Below, in pieces: positions 1 through 8,494 of a stretch of DNA of 64,000 nt. The notes below the pieces were generated by a model. That model worked only from the letters and a program-made list of their open reading frames with translations. It made no database searches and was not told the DNA's origin. This stretch comes from Methylobacterium sp. E-005 (GTDB lineage Bacteria; Pseudomonadota; Alphaproteobacteria; Rhizobiales; Beijerinckiaceae): contig NZ_JAKSYG010000093.1 of NCBI RefSeq assembly GCF_022829725.1, positions 60,330-124,329 of the forward strand. The letters run 5' to 3'. Position 1 is the first letter of the stretch; the number at the start of each line of letters is the position of its first letter. A program made the position numbers and the translations under genes.

Positions 1-42
1 TCGATCAGGCATACGCAGTCCAGACATAGGCGTCAGGTTCGC

Positions 43-825
43 TTAAGTGACTGGACTGAGGTTGCCGTCTACGTTGATCGAGGTTCCGGTCACGTAGCCC
101 GCGAGGTCGGAAGCGAGGAAGCAGGCCACATTGGCGAACTCCTCCGCTGTTCCGACACGGCCGAGGGGGATGTTGCGCGCCATGTCCGCCAGGAACGCTG
201 CATAGGGCTGATCGTCGTTCTTGCCGGCATGGCGGCGGACCCATTGGTCGCTGTCGATCAGTCCGACGTGCAGGGCGTTCACGAGGATGCCGTGCGGTGC
301 GCCTTCGCCCGCAAGTACCTTGGACAGCGCCAGTCCCGCCGCCCGTGAGACTGACGTCGGGGCCGATCCTGCCTTGGGCGCTTTGGCTGCGGTGTTGAGC
401 ACGTTGATGATCCGTCCCCAACGGCGCTCGACCATCCCGGGCCACACCAGTCGCGCGAGCCGGATCGCCGCAAACAGCTTGAGGTCGAGGTCGGCCTGCC
501 AGACGGCATCGGTGATCGATGCGAAGGCGACGGTCTGGGAGACGCCTGCGTTGTTCACGAGGATGTCGACGCGTCCTAGCGTCTCCATGACGTCGTGGTA
601 GGCGCGCTCCACCTCAGCTGCCTGCGAGACGTCGCAGGCCACCACGTGAACCCGACCGCGCGCGATCGGCTCCACAAGCTGCTGTGCCTCTGCAAGTCCC
701 TCTGGCCGGCGTGCAAGCAAGGCGACATCCGCGCCACTGCTGGCCATGCGCGTAGCGATGGCCAAGCCGAGCCCCTTGCTTCCCCCCGTGATGAGGGCGA
801 CGCGTCCGTCTAGCGTCACATCCAT
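43..825 (-). CDS. SDR-family oxidoreductase with altered catalytic residues
   Basis: This is a 260-residue short-chain dehydrogenase/reductase with a Rossmann fold. The cofactor motif TGGSKGLG lies at residues 14-21 and the NNAG motif near residue 91. Where the family normally has Tyr-x-x-x-Lys the protein reads TSVSR, so Tyr is Thr and Lys is Arg, and the usual catalytic Ser region reads NVLNTAAK. It may bind NAD(P) without classical SDR chemistry. The ATG start is preceded by GGGAGAG six bases upstream. It lies 42 bases downstream of the HxlR-type regulator on the same strand and is probably co-transcribed with it. The substrate is unknown. Confidence 0.85.
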   Translation of the reverse strand: MDVTLDGRVALITGGSKGLGLAIATRMASSGADVALLARRPEGLAEAQQLVEPIARGRVHVVACDVSQAAEVERAYHDVMETLGRVDILVNNAGVSQTVAFASITDAVWQADLDLKLFAAIRLARLVWPGMVERRWGRIINVLNTAAKAPKAGSAPTSVSRAAGLALSKVLAGEGAPHGILVNALHVGLIDSDQWVRRHAGKNDDQPYAAFLADMARNIPLGRVGTAEEFANVACFLASDLAGYVTGTSINVDGNLSPVT

Positions 826-867
826 AAGTTCTCTCCCGTGGATCGGTCGGTGTCCGGTCGCAGGTTC

Positions 868-1245
868 TCAGACTGACACGGCGTCCCGCCTGCCCGCGTC
901 GTAACGCTCCTGCGAGGTGAGCACCTCCTCTATGTGGGTCTCTGCCCACACGCGCAGGGCGTCGACGGTGGCCGCGAGCGTCCGCCCCAATGGCGTGATG
1001 CTGTACTCGACCGTGACCGGCACGGTCGCGACCGCCCTGCGACTGACCAGCCCGTCCCGCTCCAGGCTCTTCAAGGTCTGCGACAGCATCTTCTGCGACA
1101 GGCCATCGATCGCCCGGCGCAGTTGGTTGAACCGCACAGGGCCGTCGGTCAGCAATCCCAGCACCAGCACCGCCCACTTATCGGCCACGCGATCCAGCAC
1201 CATCCGGGTTGGGCAGGCCGAGGCGTATGCGTTCCAGGCGGGCAT
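868..1245 (-). CDS. HxlR-family transcriptional regulator
   Basis: This is a 125-residue winged-helix regulator of the HxlR/MarR-like type. The N-terminal CPTRMVLDRVADKWA segment, with a Cys near residue 11, is typical of the family, and in some members that Cys senses electrophiles or oxidants. The DNA-binding core reads RFNQLRRAIDGLSQKMLSQTL. It is divergent from an NAD(P)-binding protein gene starting at 1349 and upstream of an SDR gene on its own strand. It therefore probably controls both oxidoreductases from the 103-base intergenic region, which carries a GGTAC inverted repeat. Confidence 0.9.
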   Translation of the reverse strand: MPAWNAYASACPTRMVLDRVADKWAVLVLGLLTDGPVRFNQLRRAIDGLSQKMLSQTLKSLERDGLVSRRAVATVPVTVEYSITPLGRTLAATVDALRVWAETHIEEVLTSQERYDAGRRDAVSV

Positions 1246-1315
1246 GTCGGTTTCCCTCGGGTAACTTAGTGCGCAGCAGGTGCCTTCTTTACGCCTGCTC
1301 GCACTTGCTGCACCA

Positions 1316-1345
1316 GGTACCTATTCGAAACCACAGTAGGGTACC
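1316..1345. promoter_or_regulatory. Candidate HxlR operator (GGTAC inverted repeat)
   Basis: GGTACCTA (1316-1323) is mirrored by TAGGGTACC (1337-1345), a near-perfect inverted repeat separated by 13 bases and ending 3 bases before the ATG at 1349. HxlR-type regulators often bind GTAC-containing dyads. Its position in the divergent promoter region and over the translation start suits autoregulation and repression of the neighbouring gene. Binding is inferred. Confidence 0.5.
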
Positions 1346-1348
1346 ACT

Positions 1349-1957
1349 ATGAACGTCGCTCTCATCGGAGCCACCGGCAACGCCGGTTCGCGCATCCTCG
1401 CCGAACTCGCTCGGCGCGGGCACGCCGTCACCGCTATCGCGCGCAGCGCGGATAGGGTTGCAGCGCTGCCAGGCGTGACGGCAAAAGCGGGTGACGTCTT
1501 CGACCAGGAGGGTCTCGCGGCTTTACTCAAGGGGCATGATGCGGTGATCAGCTCCGTGCACTTCACCGCGAGCGACCCGCGCAAGCTGATCGAGGCGGTG
1601 CGGGCCTCGGGCGCGCAGCGCTATCTCGTGGTCGGTGGTGCCGGCAGCCTGGAGGTCGCCCCGGGCGTGAAGGTGATTGACACCCCAGACTTCCCGGCCG
1701 AGTACAAGGCGGAGGCCGCGGCCGGAGGCGTGTTTCTCGACCTGCTACGCGGCGAGACCCAGTTAGATTGGACGTTCCTATCGCCGTCCGCGATGTTCGT
1801 CCCCGGTGAGCGGACCGGCCGGTTCCGCCTCGGCACGGATCAACTCCTCGCCAATGAACAGGGCAGCAGCATCTCGTTCGAGGATTACGCCATCGCCCTC
1901 GTCGACGAGTTGGAGAAGCCGGAACACTCACGCGCTCGGTTTACGGTCGGCTATTGA
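1349..1957 (+). CDS. NAD(P)-dependent oxidoreductase, NAD(P)H-binding family
   Basis: This 202-residue atypical-SDR protein begins with the nucleotide-binding motif GATGNAGSRIL at residues 7-17. This is the NmrA/YwnB-like pattern of small NAD(P)H-binding proteins. A second conserved stretch, YLVVGGAGSLEV, lies near residue 92. There is no YxxxK catalytic motif, as usual for this class. The gene is divergent from the HxlR regulator, a common arrangement in which an electrophile- or redox-sensing regulator controls a small reductase. The ATG follows a weak GTAGGG that overlaps the candidate operator. The substrate is unknown. Confidence 0.85.
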   Translation: MNVALIGATGNAGSRILAELARRGHAVTAIARSADRVAALPGVTAKAGDVFDQEGLAALLKGHDAVISSVHFTASDPRKLIEAVRASGAQRYLVVGGAGSLEVAPGVKVIDTPDFPAEYKAEAAAGGVFLDLLRGETQLDWTFLSPSAMFVPGERTGRFRLGTDQLLANEQGSSISFEDYAIALVDELEKPEHSRARFTVGY

Positions 1958-2122
1958 GCGCCATCGCTCGGCGGTCCGATCCTGGCCGCCGGTATCAACA
2001 TCGAGCGCATGCGCATGTGCTCGATCACACCGCCCCAACGCGGGTGCGCCCGAGATCGCTCTGACGACATCAACGAGCAACACCCCAACCGCCAGCACAC
2101 CGGCGTCACGCAGGAGCATGCA

Positions 2123-3967
2123 ATGGCAGATGGAATGGACAAGAAGCCGTCCCTGACGGTCGACCGCCGCGGCTTCGTGAAGTTCGCCGGCGCTGCCGCG
2201 GCGGCGGTCAGTGCACCGGCAGCTGCGGCAGTCAGTACATCGGCCGCCGCCGCGGGTCAAAGCGCCGAGACGATGCGCGCCGCGCCCCAGCCTGCGATGT
2301 CGCCTTCTTCCGATAAGAACACGTCCGACATCCTCGTCGACACGCTGATCACCTGGGGTGCCACCCACGTGTTCGGCATCGTCGGCGATGGCATCAACCC
2401 GATCGTCGAGGCGCTGCGCAAGCGGCAGGACAAGATCGCCTTCGTCAGCGTACGCCACGAGGAGGCCGCCGCTTTCATGGCCGGTGGCATGGCTAAGCAC
2501 GGCGGCCGCCTCGGCGTCTGTCTCGCCACGACGGGACCAGGTGCCGCGCATCTGGTGAACGGCCTCTACGACGCCGCCTATGACAACGCCCCGGTGGTCG
2601 CGATTACCGGCACGACCTTCCACGATATGGAGGGGATGCGGTTCATGCAGAGCGTCGACACCGTCAAGCTGATGCAGGACGTCGCCCTGCTCGACGAGCG
2701 TATCACGGGCCCGGACAACGCGCTGATGCTCGTCAACCGGGCCTGTCGCACCGCGTTGGCGAACCGGGGCGTCGTCCACCTCACGATCGCCAAGGACGTG
2801 CAGCAACAGACGATCGCAGCCGACAAGGCCTCGTCGGCGAGCGCCGGCGGACGTACCGCGTCCTCCTGGGCGCCCCCGATGGGCACGCCGCCAGCCGATC
2901 AGCTCAGGGCTGCCGCCGAGACGATCAACGCCGGGCGGCGCGTCGCGATCATGGCCGGTCAAGGCTGTGCCCGCGCCGTGCCGCAGCTGCGGAAGCTCTC
3001 CGACACGCTCGGCGCACCGATCGCCAAGGCCTACCTTGCGAAGGCTCTGATGCCCGACGACGATCCGCTCACGACCGGCGGCGTCGGCCACCTCGGCACG
3101 GCACCGTCGCAGTGGGCGATGGAGAACTGTGACACGGTGCTGATCCTCGGCACCACGATGCCGTGGGTCGACTCGTATCCGAAGCCCGGGCAGGCTCGCG
3201 GGGTGCAGATCGACATCAAGGCGGACCACATCGGGCTGAAGTACCCGGTCGAGGTCGGGCTGACCGGCGACATGGGCGCGACCCTCGATGCTCTACTGCC
3301 CATGCTCCAGGCCAAGGGTGATCGCAGCTTTCTGACGGAGGCACAGCGGCGCAAGCGTGACTGGCGCAATCTGCTCGACCAATTAGAGGCGACGCAGAAG
3401 GGCCCACGGTTGCGGCCCCAGACGGCGGTCCGCGTTCTGAGCGATCTCGCGCCGGCGAACGCGCTGTTCAGTATGGATTGCGGCGCCAACACCCACTTCG
3501 CCGCCCGCCACATCCAGATCCGGCAGGGTCAGGGTTGGACGGGCTCGGGCACGCTGGTGACGATGGCTTCAGCGCTGCCACTCGCGATCGCCGGCGCTTT
3601 CGCCCACCCGGGTCGGACCTCGATCGCCCTGGCGGGTGACGGTGGCCTGTCCATGCTGATGGCCGAGCTGTCGACGGCGGTGATGAACCGCCTCGACGTT
3701 AAGGTGATGGTGCTCAACAACGACGCCTACGGCCAGGTGAAGGCCGAGCAGCGTGAGCTGGGCGTGCCGGAGTACGGCTGCGCGCTCGGCCACATCGACT
3801 TCGCCGCCTGTGCCGAGGGGATGGGCGCGCGCGGCTTCCGGGCAGCGAGCGTTGCCGAGCTGCGCCCGGCCGTGCAAGCGTGGCTCGCGACGTCCGGACC
3901 GGCCCTGATCGATGTGCAGGTCGACGCCGGGGAAGAGAGCCAGCGGCCCGATAAGGTCGTGGCCTAG
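2123..3967 (+). CDS. Thiamine-diphosphate enzyme (pyruvate oxidase/decarboxylase-like) with Tat signal
   Basis: This 614-residue protein has the three-domain layout of the pyruvate oxidase/acetolactate synthase family. The PYR-domain activating Glu lies in RHEEAAAFMAG near residue 111. The TPP/Mg motif runs from GDGGLSM (about 505) to LNND (about 531). The N-terminus carries DRRGFVKFAG followed by an Ala-rich hydrophobic stretch, a convincing twin-arginine signal. I chose ATG 2123 because AGGAG lies six bases upstream and the signal then starts the protein. An upstream in-frame ATG at 2009 has no such site. An exported folded, cofactor-loaded TPP enzyme is unusual. The substrate cannot be assigned. 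The adenylate cyclase gene follows 14 bases later. Confidence 0.85.
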   Translation: MADGMDKKPSLTVDRRGFVKFAGAAAAAVSAPAAAAVSTSAAAAGQSAETMRAAPQPAMSPSSDKNTSDILVDTLITWGATHVFGIVGDGINPIVEALRKRQDKIAFVSVRHEEAAAFMAGGMAKHGGRLGVCLATTGPGAAHLVNGLYDAAYDNAPVVAITGTTFHDMEGMRFMQSVDTVKLMQDVALLDERITGPDNALMLVNRACRTALANRGVVHLTIAKDVQQQTIAADKASSASAGGRTASSWAPPMGTPPADQLRAAAETINAGRRVAIMAGQGCARAVPQLRKLSDTLGAPIAKAYLAKALMPDDDPLTTGGVGHLGTAPSQWAMENCDTVLILGTTMPWVDSYPKPGQARGVQIDIKADHIGLKYPVEVGLTGDMGATLDALLPMLQAKGDRSFLTEAQRRKRDWRNLLDQLEATQKGPRLRPQTAVRVLSDLAPANALFSMDCGANTHFAARHIQIRQGQGWTGSGTLVTMASALPLAIAGAFAHPGRTSIALAGDGGLSMLMAELSTAVMNRLDVKVMVLNNDAYGQVKAEQRELGVPEYGCALGHIDFAACAEGMGARGFRAASVAELRPAVQAWLATSGPALIDVQVDAGEESQRPDKVVA

Positions 3968-3981
3968 GAGACTGAACGACG

Positions 3982-5376
3982 GTGCCGCGAGAGAGCGACC
4001 GTGGCACCTCCACGCCGCGTGGCGTGGTCCATAAGGGGGACGAGATCGATCCGACGAAGGTCGGCGATCCGTCCGCGCCTGCCTGGACGGAGGCCGACGC
4101 AGCGGTGCTCGCGGAGGCGGACTATGCGGCAGACCGATACGCCGCATGGATCCGCCTCGCCTCGGCCGCCGCGATCGGACTGGTGCTGTTCGGTGCCATC
4201 CAACTGACCCAGCCGACCTGGAACAGCCAGCTCGTCGTCGTCGTGCTAGGCGAACTGTCGATCGCCTGTGGCGCCGTCTACCTGACCCAGATCCGATGGT
4301 TCAGCGCGGCCGTGCCATGGGTTTTGTCGGCCTTCGACGCGGGGTTCCTGTTCGGTGTCGGCTGGTTCAACCCGTGGTTCGAGCGGCTGCCGCAGGGTTA
4401 CCGCGCCGCGCTCGTCTCGCCTTCCCTCGCGTTTCTCCTGATTGCGCTGGCCGCAGTGCGCCCCCGCGCCAGCACGATCCTGGTTCAAACCGCTTCGATG
4501 GCGGTCAGCGTAGCTCTGGTGCTGTGGTGGCCGCTGCGGGCGGTCGGCACGCTGGCGCCCCAGAGCGAGAGTTTCGAGCGGCTGTTCTCGGACGAGTCGA
4601 ACCTGTTCCGCCTGTCCATCGTGATCCTGACCGGGGCAGTCCTCGCCGCAGGTGCGTACCGATCGCGCGCGACGTTGATGACCGCGATCCGCACAGCTCG
4701 CGAGCGGACAGCCCTGCAGCGCTTCGTGCCGGCGGAACTCGACGTGATCCTCGCCTCGTCAGAACTCCAGGCGTTACGGCGAGGTGACCGACACCGCATC
4801 GTCGCCCTGTTCATGGATATCCGTGGCTTCACACAGCTATCGGAAGGCGCCGATCCGACCGAGGTCGTCGCGCTGTTGAATGCGTTCCGCGCCCGAGCAG
4901 AGCGGGTGATGACGCGCCACGGTGGGGTGATCGACAAGTTCATCGGCGACGCGATCCTCGTGGTGTTCGGGATCGTGGAGGCCGAGCCCGATGATGCGGT
5001 CCGCTGCCTAGACGCGATCGATGACATCGTGGCGGAGATGCGAGCGTGGAATGCGGAGCGCGCTCGTGACGGTCAGGACAGCGTGCGCATCGGGATCGGC
5101 GCCCATCTGGGCGACGCATTCGTCGGTGCCCTCGGCAGCGAGCACCGCCTGGAGTTCACCGTGATCGGCGACGTGGTCAACGTCGCGCAGCGCTTGGAAG
5201 CGCTGACGCGATCGATCCCGGCTGAGGCGATCGTCTCGGAGGCGTTGTTCACCGCCGGTCGGACTGCGGGAAGCAGTCCTGGTCTCTGGCAGCCGTTGCC
5301 CGAGGCTACACTGAAGGGACGCGTGTCCCCAATCGGCATCTTGGCATTGCGCAGTTCGGGATACCAGGCACGATGA
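3982..5376 (+). CDS. Membrane-bound class III adenylate cyclase
   Basis: This 464-residue protein has a cytoplasmic N-terminus, about six hydrophobic segments between residues 55 and 230, and a C-terminal class III cyclase domain (about 255-440). Metal-binding Asp residues are visible in LFMDIRGFTQ and IDKFIGDA. The adenine-specifying Lys (DKFIGD) and Asp, and the transition-state Asn and Arg (IGDVVNVAQR), are present, which supports cAMP production. The start is GTG, with TAGGAG overlapping the stop of the upstream TPP enzyme, so the two genes are probably co-transcribed. The membrane part probably senses a signal, which I cannot identify. Confidence 0.88.
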   Translation: MPRESDRGTSTPRGVVHKGDEIDPTKVGDPSAPAWTEADAAVLAEADYAADRYAAWIRLASAAAIGLVLFGAIQLTQPTWNSQLVVVVLGELSIACGAVYLTQIRWFSAAVPWVLSAFDAGFLFGVGWFNPWFERLPQGYRAALVSPSLAFLLIALAAVRPRASTILVQTASMAVSVALVLWWPLRAVGTLAPQSESFERLFSDESNLFRLSIVILTGAVLAAGAYRSRATLMTAIRTARERTALQRFVPAELDVILASSELQALRRGDRHRIVALFMDIRGFTQLSEGADPTEVVALLNAFRARAERVMTRHGGVIDKFIGDAILVVFGIVEAEPDDAVRCLDAIDDIVAEMRAWNAERARDGQDSVRIGIGAHLGDAFVGALGSEHRLEFTVIGDVVNVAQRLEALTRSIPAEAIVSEALFTAGRTAGSSPGLWQPLPEATLKGRVSPIGILALRSSGYQAR

Positions 5377-5665
5377 CTCGACGGCGCAACAGCTACTGTT
5401 TCCCTCGGTCGGCCTTATACGGACGAGATCTTCTGTTGGACTGCTTCGAGGCACCTGCCGACATTCGAGGGCTCAAGCGCCAGGGGCCGCTTTCCACCCC
5501 GAGCCGAAGTTATCGGACGGCCGAAGAATGACCGCTATGGGGAAGCTTCAACTGCTGCCCCAATGACCGGGTTGGGTCGGAAGCGGAATGGCCGGTTGGG
5601 GTGTATTTCCTCCAATTCACTTCCAGATGGTGGAAGCATCGAAGCGGACGCAGCTTTCCCGGCAG

Positions 5666-5908
5666 CTAGTAGCTCTTACGTGATGCTCGGACAGCCTGCC
5701 TCGCCTCAGTTCGGTGCGACTGAATCAGCGGATGCACCGCCAAGGCCAATGCAATCAACCAGCCGACGCAGCTTGCGTTGAAGACGAGGATCAGCCTGCG
5801 GTTCGGATCACCCCGGCAAAAAGCGATGAGGGTCGGCAGCGCGAATAGCGTCGCAATGAGCAAGCAAGTGCATCCGACCGCTACAATAAGACCGGCGTTG
5901 GAACTCAC
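5666..5908 (-). CDS. Small membrane protein resembling the superinfection immunity family
   Basis: This 80-residue protein has two hydrophobic helices flanking the segment LPTLIAFCRGDPNRRLIL, followed by VGWLIALALAVH. This matches the pattern of the superinfection-immunity (Imm-like) membrane proteins, whose phage T4 namesake blocks injection of DNA by later phages. The start is GTG, one base after the DUF3768 stop codon, with GAGGAG inside the end of that gene, so translation is coupled. It is the last gene of a three-gene operon. Function is inferred from pattern resemblance only, and many bacterial members have no demonstrated role in immunity. Confidence 0.6.
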   Translation of the reverse strand: MSSNAGLIVAVGCTCLLIATLFALPTLIAFCRGDPNRRLILVFNASCVGWLIALALAVHPLIQSHRTEARQAVRASRKSY

Positions 5909-5909
5909 C

Positions 5910-6254
5910 TCAGTACTCCTCGGCCAACATGACGGTGAGCACACGAGTCGTGATCGCCGGGTCGGCCGGATCGGGCGAGGCGAAGCGCTGACCGAGGTCG
6001 GAGCAGTCGATCTTCCAGAAGCAACGGTAGCCGGCGACCGTGACGCCGCCAAAGTCGTGTTCGCCATGCGGGTCATTGTCCGCGTCGAAACCGTCGAAGC
6101 CGCGCACCGCCGCCAGGAGCGCGGCGCGGGCCACGCTCGGCAGCGCTGCGACCCCGGTAGTCATCATGATGCGACCGCCAGAGAAGCTCTGGCGGAAGGC
6201 ATCGTTGAGATCGCGTACCCGGTGCGGATGCCCGGTTGCGGACGAGGCAGTCAC
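5910..6254 (-). CDS. DUF3768 domain-containing protein
   Basis: This 114-residue protein matches the DUF3768 pattern over nearly its whole length: RVRDLNDAFRQSFSGGRIM, then DADNDPHGEHDFG, then CFWKIDC, SPDPADP and RVLTVMLAEEY. The family is common on plasmids and mobile elements of Hyphomicrobiales and has no known biochemical function. The GTG start lies four bases after the stop of the upstream gene, and the downstream membrane protein starts one base after its stop, so the three genes form a tight operon. Confidence 0.85.
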   Translation of the reverse strand: MTASSATGHPHRVRDLNDAFRQSFSGGRIMMTTGVAALPSVARAALLAAVRGFDGFDADNDPHGEHDFGGVTVAGYRCFWKIDCSDLGQRFASPDPADPAITTRVLTVMLAEEY

Positions 6255-6258
6255 GGAG

Positions 6259-6921
6259 CTAGCTCAACCCCTCACGCGAATCGAGCGGCAGCAGCCCAAG
6301 ATCCTTGCGCGCCCGAGTGAACTCGCCTTCGTGAGGGTAGTCGCGCCATTGGAGGATGAGTTCGCTGTCGGCCTTCGTGTAGAGGACGACGGCTTCCCAC
6401 CAGCCCTCCATCGGCCCCTGGCAGGCCAGCACGACCGATCCGATACCAATGCCTGCCCAATCGACCGGGCGCTTAGCGGCCCCGCCAGGGGCATCCGGGC
6501 CGCCCTGGCCGTTCGAGCCCGTCCTGGCGGGCGGAGGGGCGTCAACGGGCTTGCTGGCGACCCTGACGGGCAGGGGAGTGTCGGGCGTGCCTGTGGCGGC
6601 GAGCAGGCGCTCGTAAAGCTCCGCCTTCACGAAAGGCACGAAGCCCCGCCCGCTCGGGAAGAGCCGGCCTGCGGGCAATCGTGCGGCGAGGTCGCGCAGC
6701 GCCTCCGTATCGGCGCGGGCGAGGCGCAAATCCATCAACCGTGCGGCGTTCTCGGCCTCGGCAGCCTCGTCGCCCAGGAAGCGCGAGGCATGGGGCCGAC
6801 CGCGTTCGTCGCGCCCGAACAGGACGACGGCCGGGGGCGGTTCGACGGCCAGCGCGGGTAACTTCAGCAGGGCTGGCAGCGTAGCTGGAGTAGCGACGGC
6901 GAGGGTTGGCTCGGTGCGCAA
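6259..6921 (-). CDS. Hypothetical protein, first gene of the DUF3768 operon
   Basis: This 220-residue protein belongs to no family I recognise. The first 90 residues are Pro/Ala/Leu rich, and a Gly/Pro-rich linker near residues 125-155 precedes a more conserved-looking C-terminal segment (GWWEAVVLYTKADSELIL). I placed the start at TTG 6921 because AGGAGG (6928-6933 on the opposite strand) sits six bases upstream. The open frame extends 44 codons further without a ribosome site. A strong sigma70-like promoter at 7095-7123 points toward it. It may be a mobile-element accessory protein, judged only by its neighbours. Confidence 0.65.
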   Translation of the reverse strand: MRTEPTLAVATPATLPALLKLPALAVEPPPAVVLFGRDERGRPHASRFLGDEAAEAENAARLMDLRLARADTEALRDLAARLPAGRLFPSGRGFVPFVKAELYERLLAATGTPDTPLPVRVASKPVDAPPPARTGSNGQGGPDAPGGAAKRPVDWAGIGIGSVVLACQGPMEGWWEAVVLYTKADSELILQWRDYPHEGEFTRARKDLGLLPLDSREGLS

Positions 6922-7094
6922 GGCAGACCTCCTGAAATGAAGAAGGCGGCCCTCGGGCCGCCCTATGGCGTTTGTGAAGCTGCTGAGGGCATTTGGTGAC
7001 CGGCCCCACGGCACGAGCGACGGGTGTCGCGGTTGTGGATCGGTCGAGGTCATGAGTCACCCAGCAGGGTCACGCCGCAGGTTGCGGTCACCCG

Positions 7095-7123
7095 AATGTA
7101 TAAGATTATTATCCTAATGTCAA
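7095..7123 (-). promoter_or_regulatory. Strong sigma70-type promoter for the DUF3768 operon
   Basis: On the minus strand a perfect TTGACA (7118-7123) is followed after exactly 17 bases by TACATT (7095-7100) within a very AT-rich tract, unlike the GC-rich surroundings. It would give a leader of about 165 bases ahead of the TTG start at 6921. Confidence 0.6.
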
Positions 7124-7218
7124 ATTTTAGTTTCGCCCTTCAGCTGTTCGGGCTTGCAGAATCTTCATTCGCCTCTGCCAGAATCTCCTAAGCGGGAGTT
7201 ACCTGAACGGGACCGTTG

Positions 7219-7920
7219 ATGCCTTGGATCGCGGGTGCCGACGGCTTTAAAAGCCAATGGTGCGTCGTACTGCAGAACGTCGAATCAGGCGAACTGCGCG
7301 CTCGCATCTGCCCGAGCTTTGCCGGCCTGCTGACGCTGGCCGAAAAGCCATCGGTCATCACCGTAGACATCCCGATTGGCCTGCCGGAGGTCACGCGACC
7401 CGGTGGGCGACTGTGCGAACAGCAGGCGCGGAAGATTCTCGGGAGCCGGGCGTCATCGGTGTTCTCAGCCGTCGGTCGAGCCGCCTTGCGAGCCCATTCC
7501 CAAGTTGAGGCGGATCAGATCAGCCGCGATGCCGGCGGGCTAGGCGTTGGGGCGCACGCATGGGGCCTCGCCGAAAAGCTGCGGGAAGCTGACGCCGTGA
7601 TGACCCCGGAGCGGCAACACTTGGTTCGGGAGGTCCACCCCGAGGTGTCATTCTGGGCGATGAACGGCCGCTCGCCGTTGCCGGCGGGCAAGAAGACGCT
7701 GGAGGGCATGCTCGGCCGGATGGACGCTCTCGAGGCGGAAGGCTTCCCGAGCACGTTCGTGCGGCAGTTGCCGGTTGGGCTCCGCGTCGGGCGCGATGAC
7801 TTCCTTGATGCCTGTGCAGCACTCTGGACAGCTCGGAGGATCAGCGCGGGTCTCGCTGAGCGCCTGCCCGAGCAATTGGATCTCGATAGTCGCGGCCTCG
7901 ATCAGGCAATCTGGTTCTAA
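7219..7920 (+). CDS. DUF429 domain-containing protein
   Basis: This 233-residue protein fits the DUF429 family, which has a predicted RNase H-like fold. Typical elements are the N-terminal GADGFKSQWCVV, the acidic strand VDIPIGLPE near residue 55, the REVHPEVSFW segment near residue 136, and DDFLDACAALWTA near the C-terminus. The Asp and Glu residues in these elements would form the presumed acidic active site. A TTG precedes the ATG by one codon, and I used the ATG. The biological role of the family is not established. It sits alone in the accessory tract, divergent from the DUF3768 operon. Confidence 0.8.
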   Translation: MPWIAGADGFKSQWCVVLQNVESGELRARICPSFAGLLTLAEKPSVITVDIPIGLPEVTRPGGRLCEQQARKILGSRASSVFSAVGRAALRAHSQVEADQISRDAGGLGVGAHAWGLAEKLREADAVMTPERQHLVREVHPEVSFWAMNGRSPLPAGKKTLEGMLGRMDALEAEGFPSTFVRQLPVGLRVGRDDFLDACAALWTARRISAGLAERLPEQLDLDSRGLDQAIWF

Positions 7921-8035
7921 GATAACCCATCATGCTTGGTAGCTCACCGTGAGGGTCGCCGGCGTTGGGTCAGTTGGCCTGCGCGGCGGCATGCTACCAA
8001 TCAGCCAGCAATCCGCTTAACCCAAGAAGGTCCGC

Positions 8036-8494
8036 ATGGGCGTAGCTATTCTCGCACCGGTGCCTGCTGTCATCATCGATTCAGCCATGGAAACCTGCGC
8101 CCGCGAAGGCGTAGTGGCTTTCGGAACAAATGCGTTCGAGGTTTTCCATCGGGTCGAAGAAGAGTACGGCACCGGGATACCCGTCATCATTAAGCCAACG
8201 TCCCGGTACGGTGATCCAAAGGGATATGCTCGAATGAGCTTCTCAGGCAAATTCGAGCGTTTTACGAAGGCCGATAGGCAAGGTCTGCATCCCGAGCCTG
8301 AAAAGAGACCAGCGGTGACATTGAGCCCAGAGGATCCTGACACGCCCGTCTACGGTTTCTGGGAAATTTCCAATCTCCGGCTTATGCCCAATCAGGTCTC
8401 GATGGGCAGCTTGAGAGCGGTCGGTAAGAAGACGCCTCTGCCAGCCACGTACAAGTTCCAGGGGCCGCTACTCGTGGTCGCGGATTTCCTCTGA
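8036..8494 (+). CDS. Hypothetical protein
   Basis: This 152-residue protein is not recognised. AAGAAGG lies five bases before the ATG, and codon use is less GC-rich than in housekeeping genes, which fits an acquired gene. It has a mixed alpha/beta-looking sequence with no signal peptide, membrane segment or catalytic motif that I can name. Its stop codon falls exactly where sequence homologous to the C-terminal half of a DUF938 methyltransferase begins, so its 3' end may lie at a recombination junction. Confidence 0.6.
   Translation: MGVAILAPVPAVIIDSAMETCAREGVVAFGTNAFEVFHRVEEEYGTGIPVIIKPTSRYGDPKGYARMSFSGKFERFTKADRQGLHPEPEKRPAVTLSPEDPDTPVYGFWEISNLRLMPNQVSMGSLRAVGKKTPLPATYKFQGPLLVVADFL

Noticed and set aside
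1928..3229. Long minus-strand open frame (433 codons) opposite the TPP enzyme gene
   Set aside because: It is antiparallel to a gene with clear catalytic motifs, has an Arg/His/Gly-biased composition typical of GC-rich shadow frames, and has no ribosome site.
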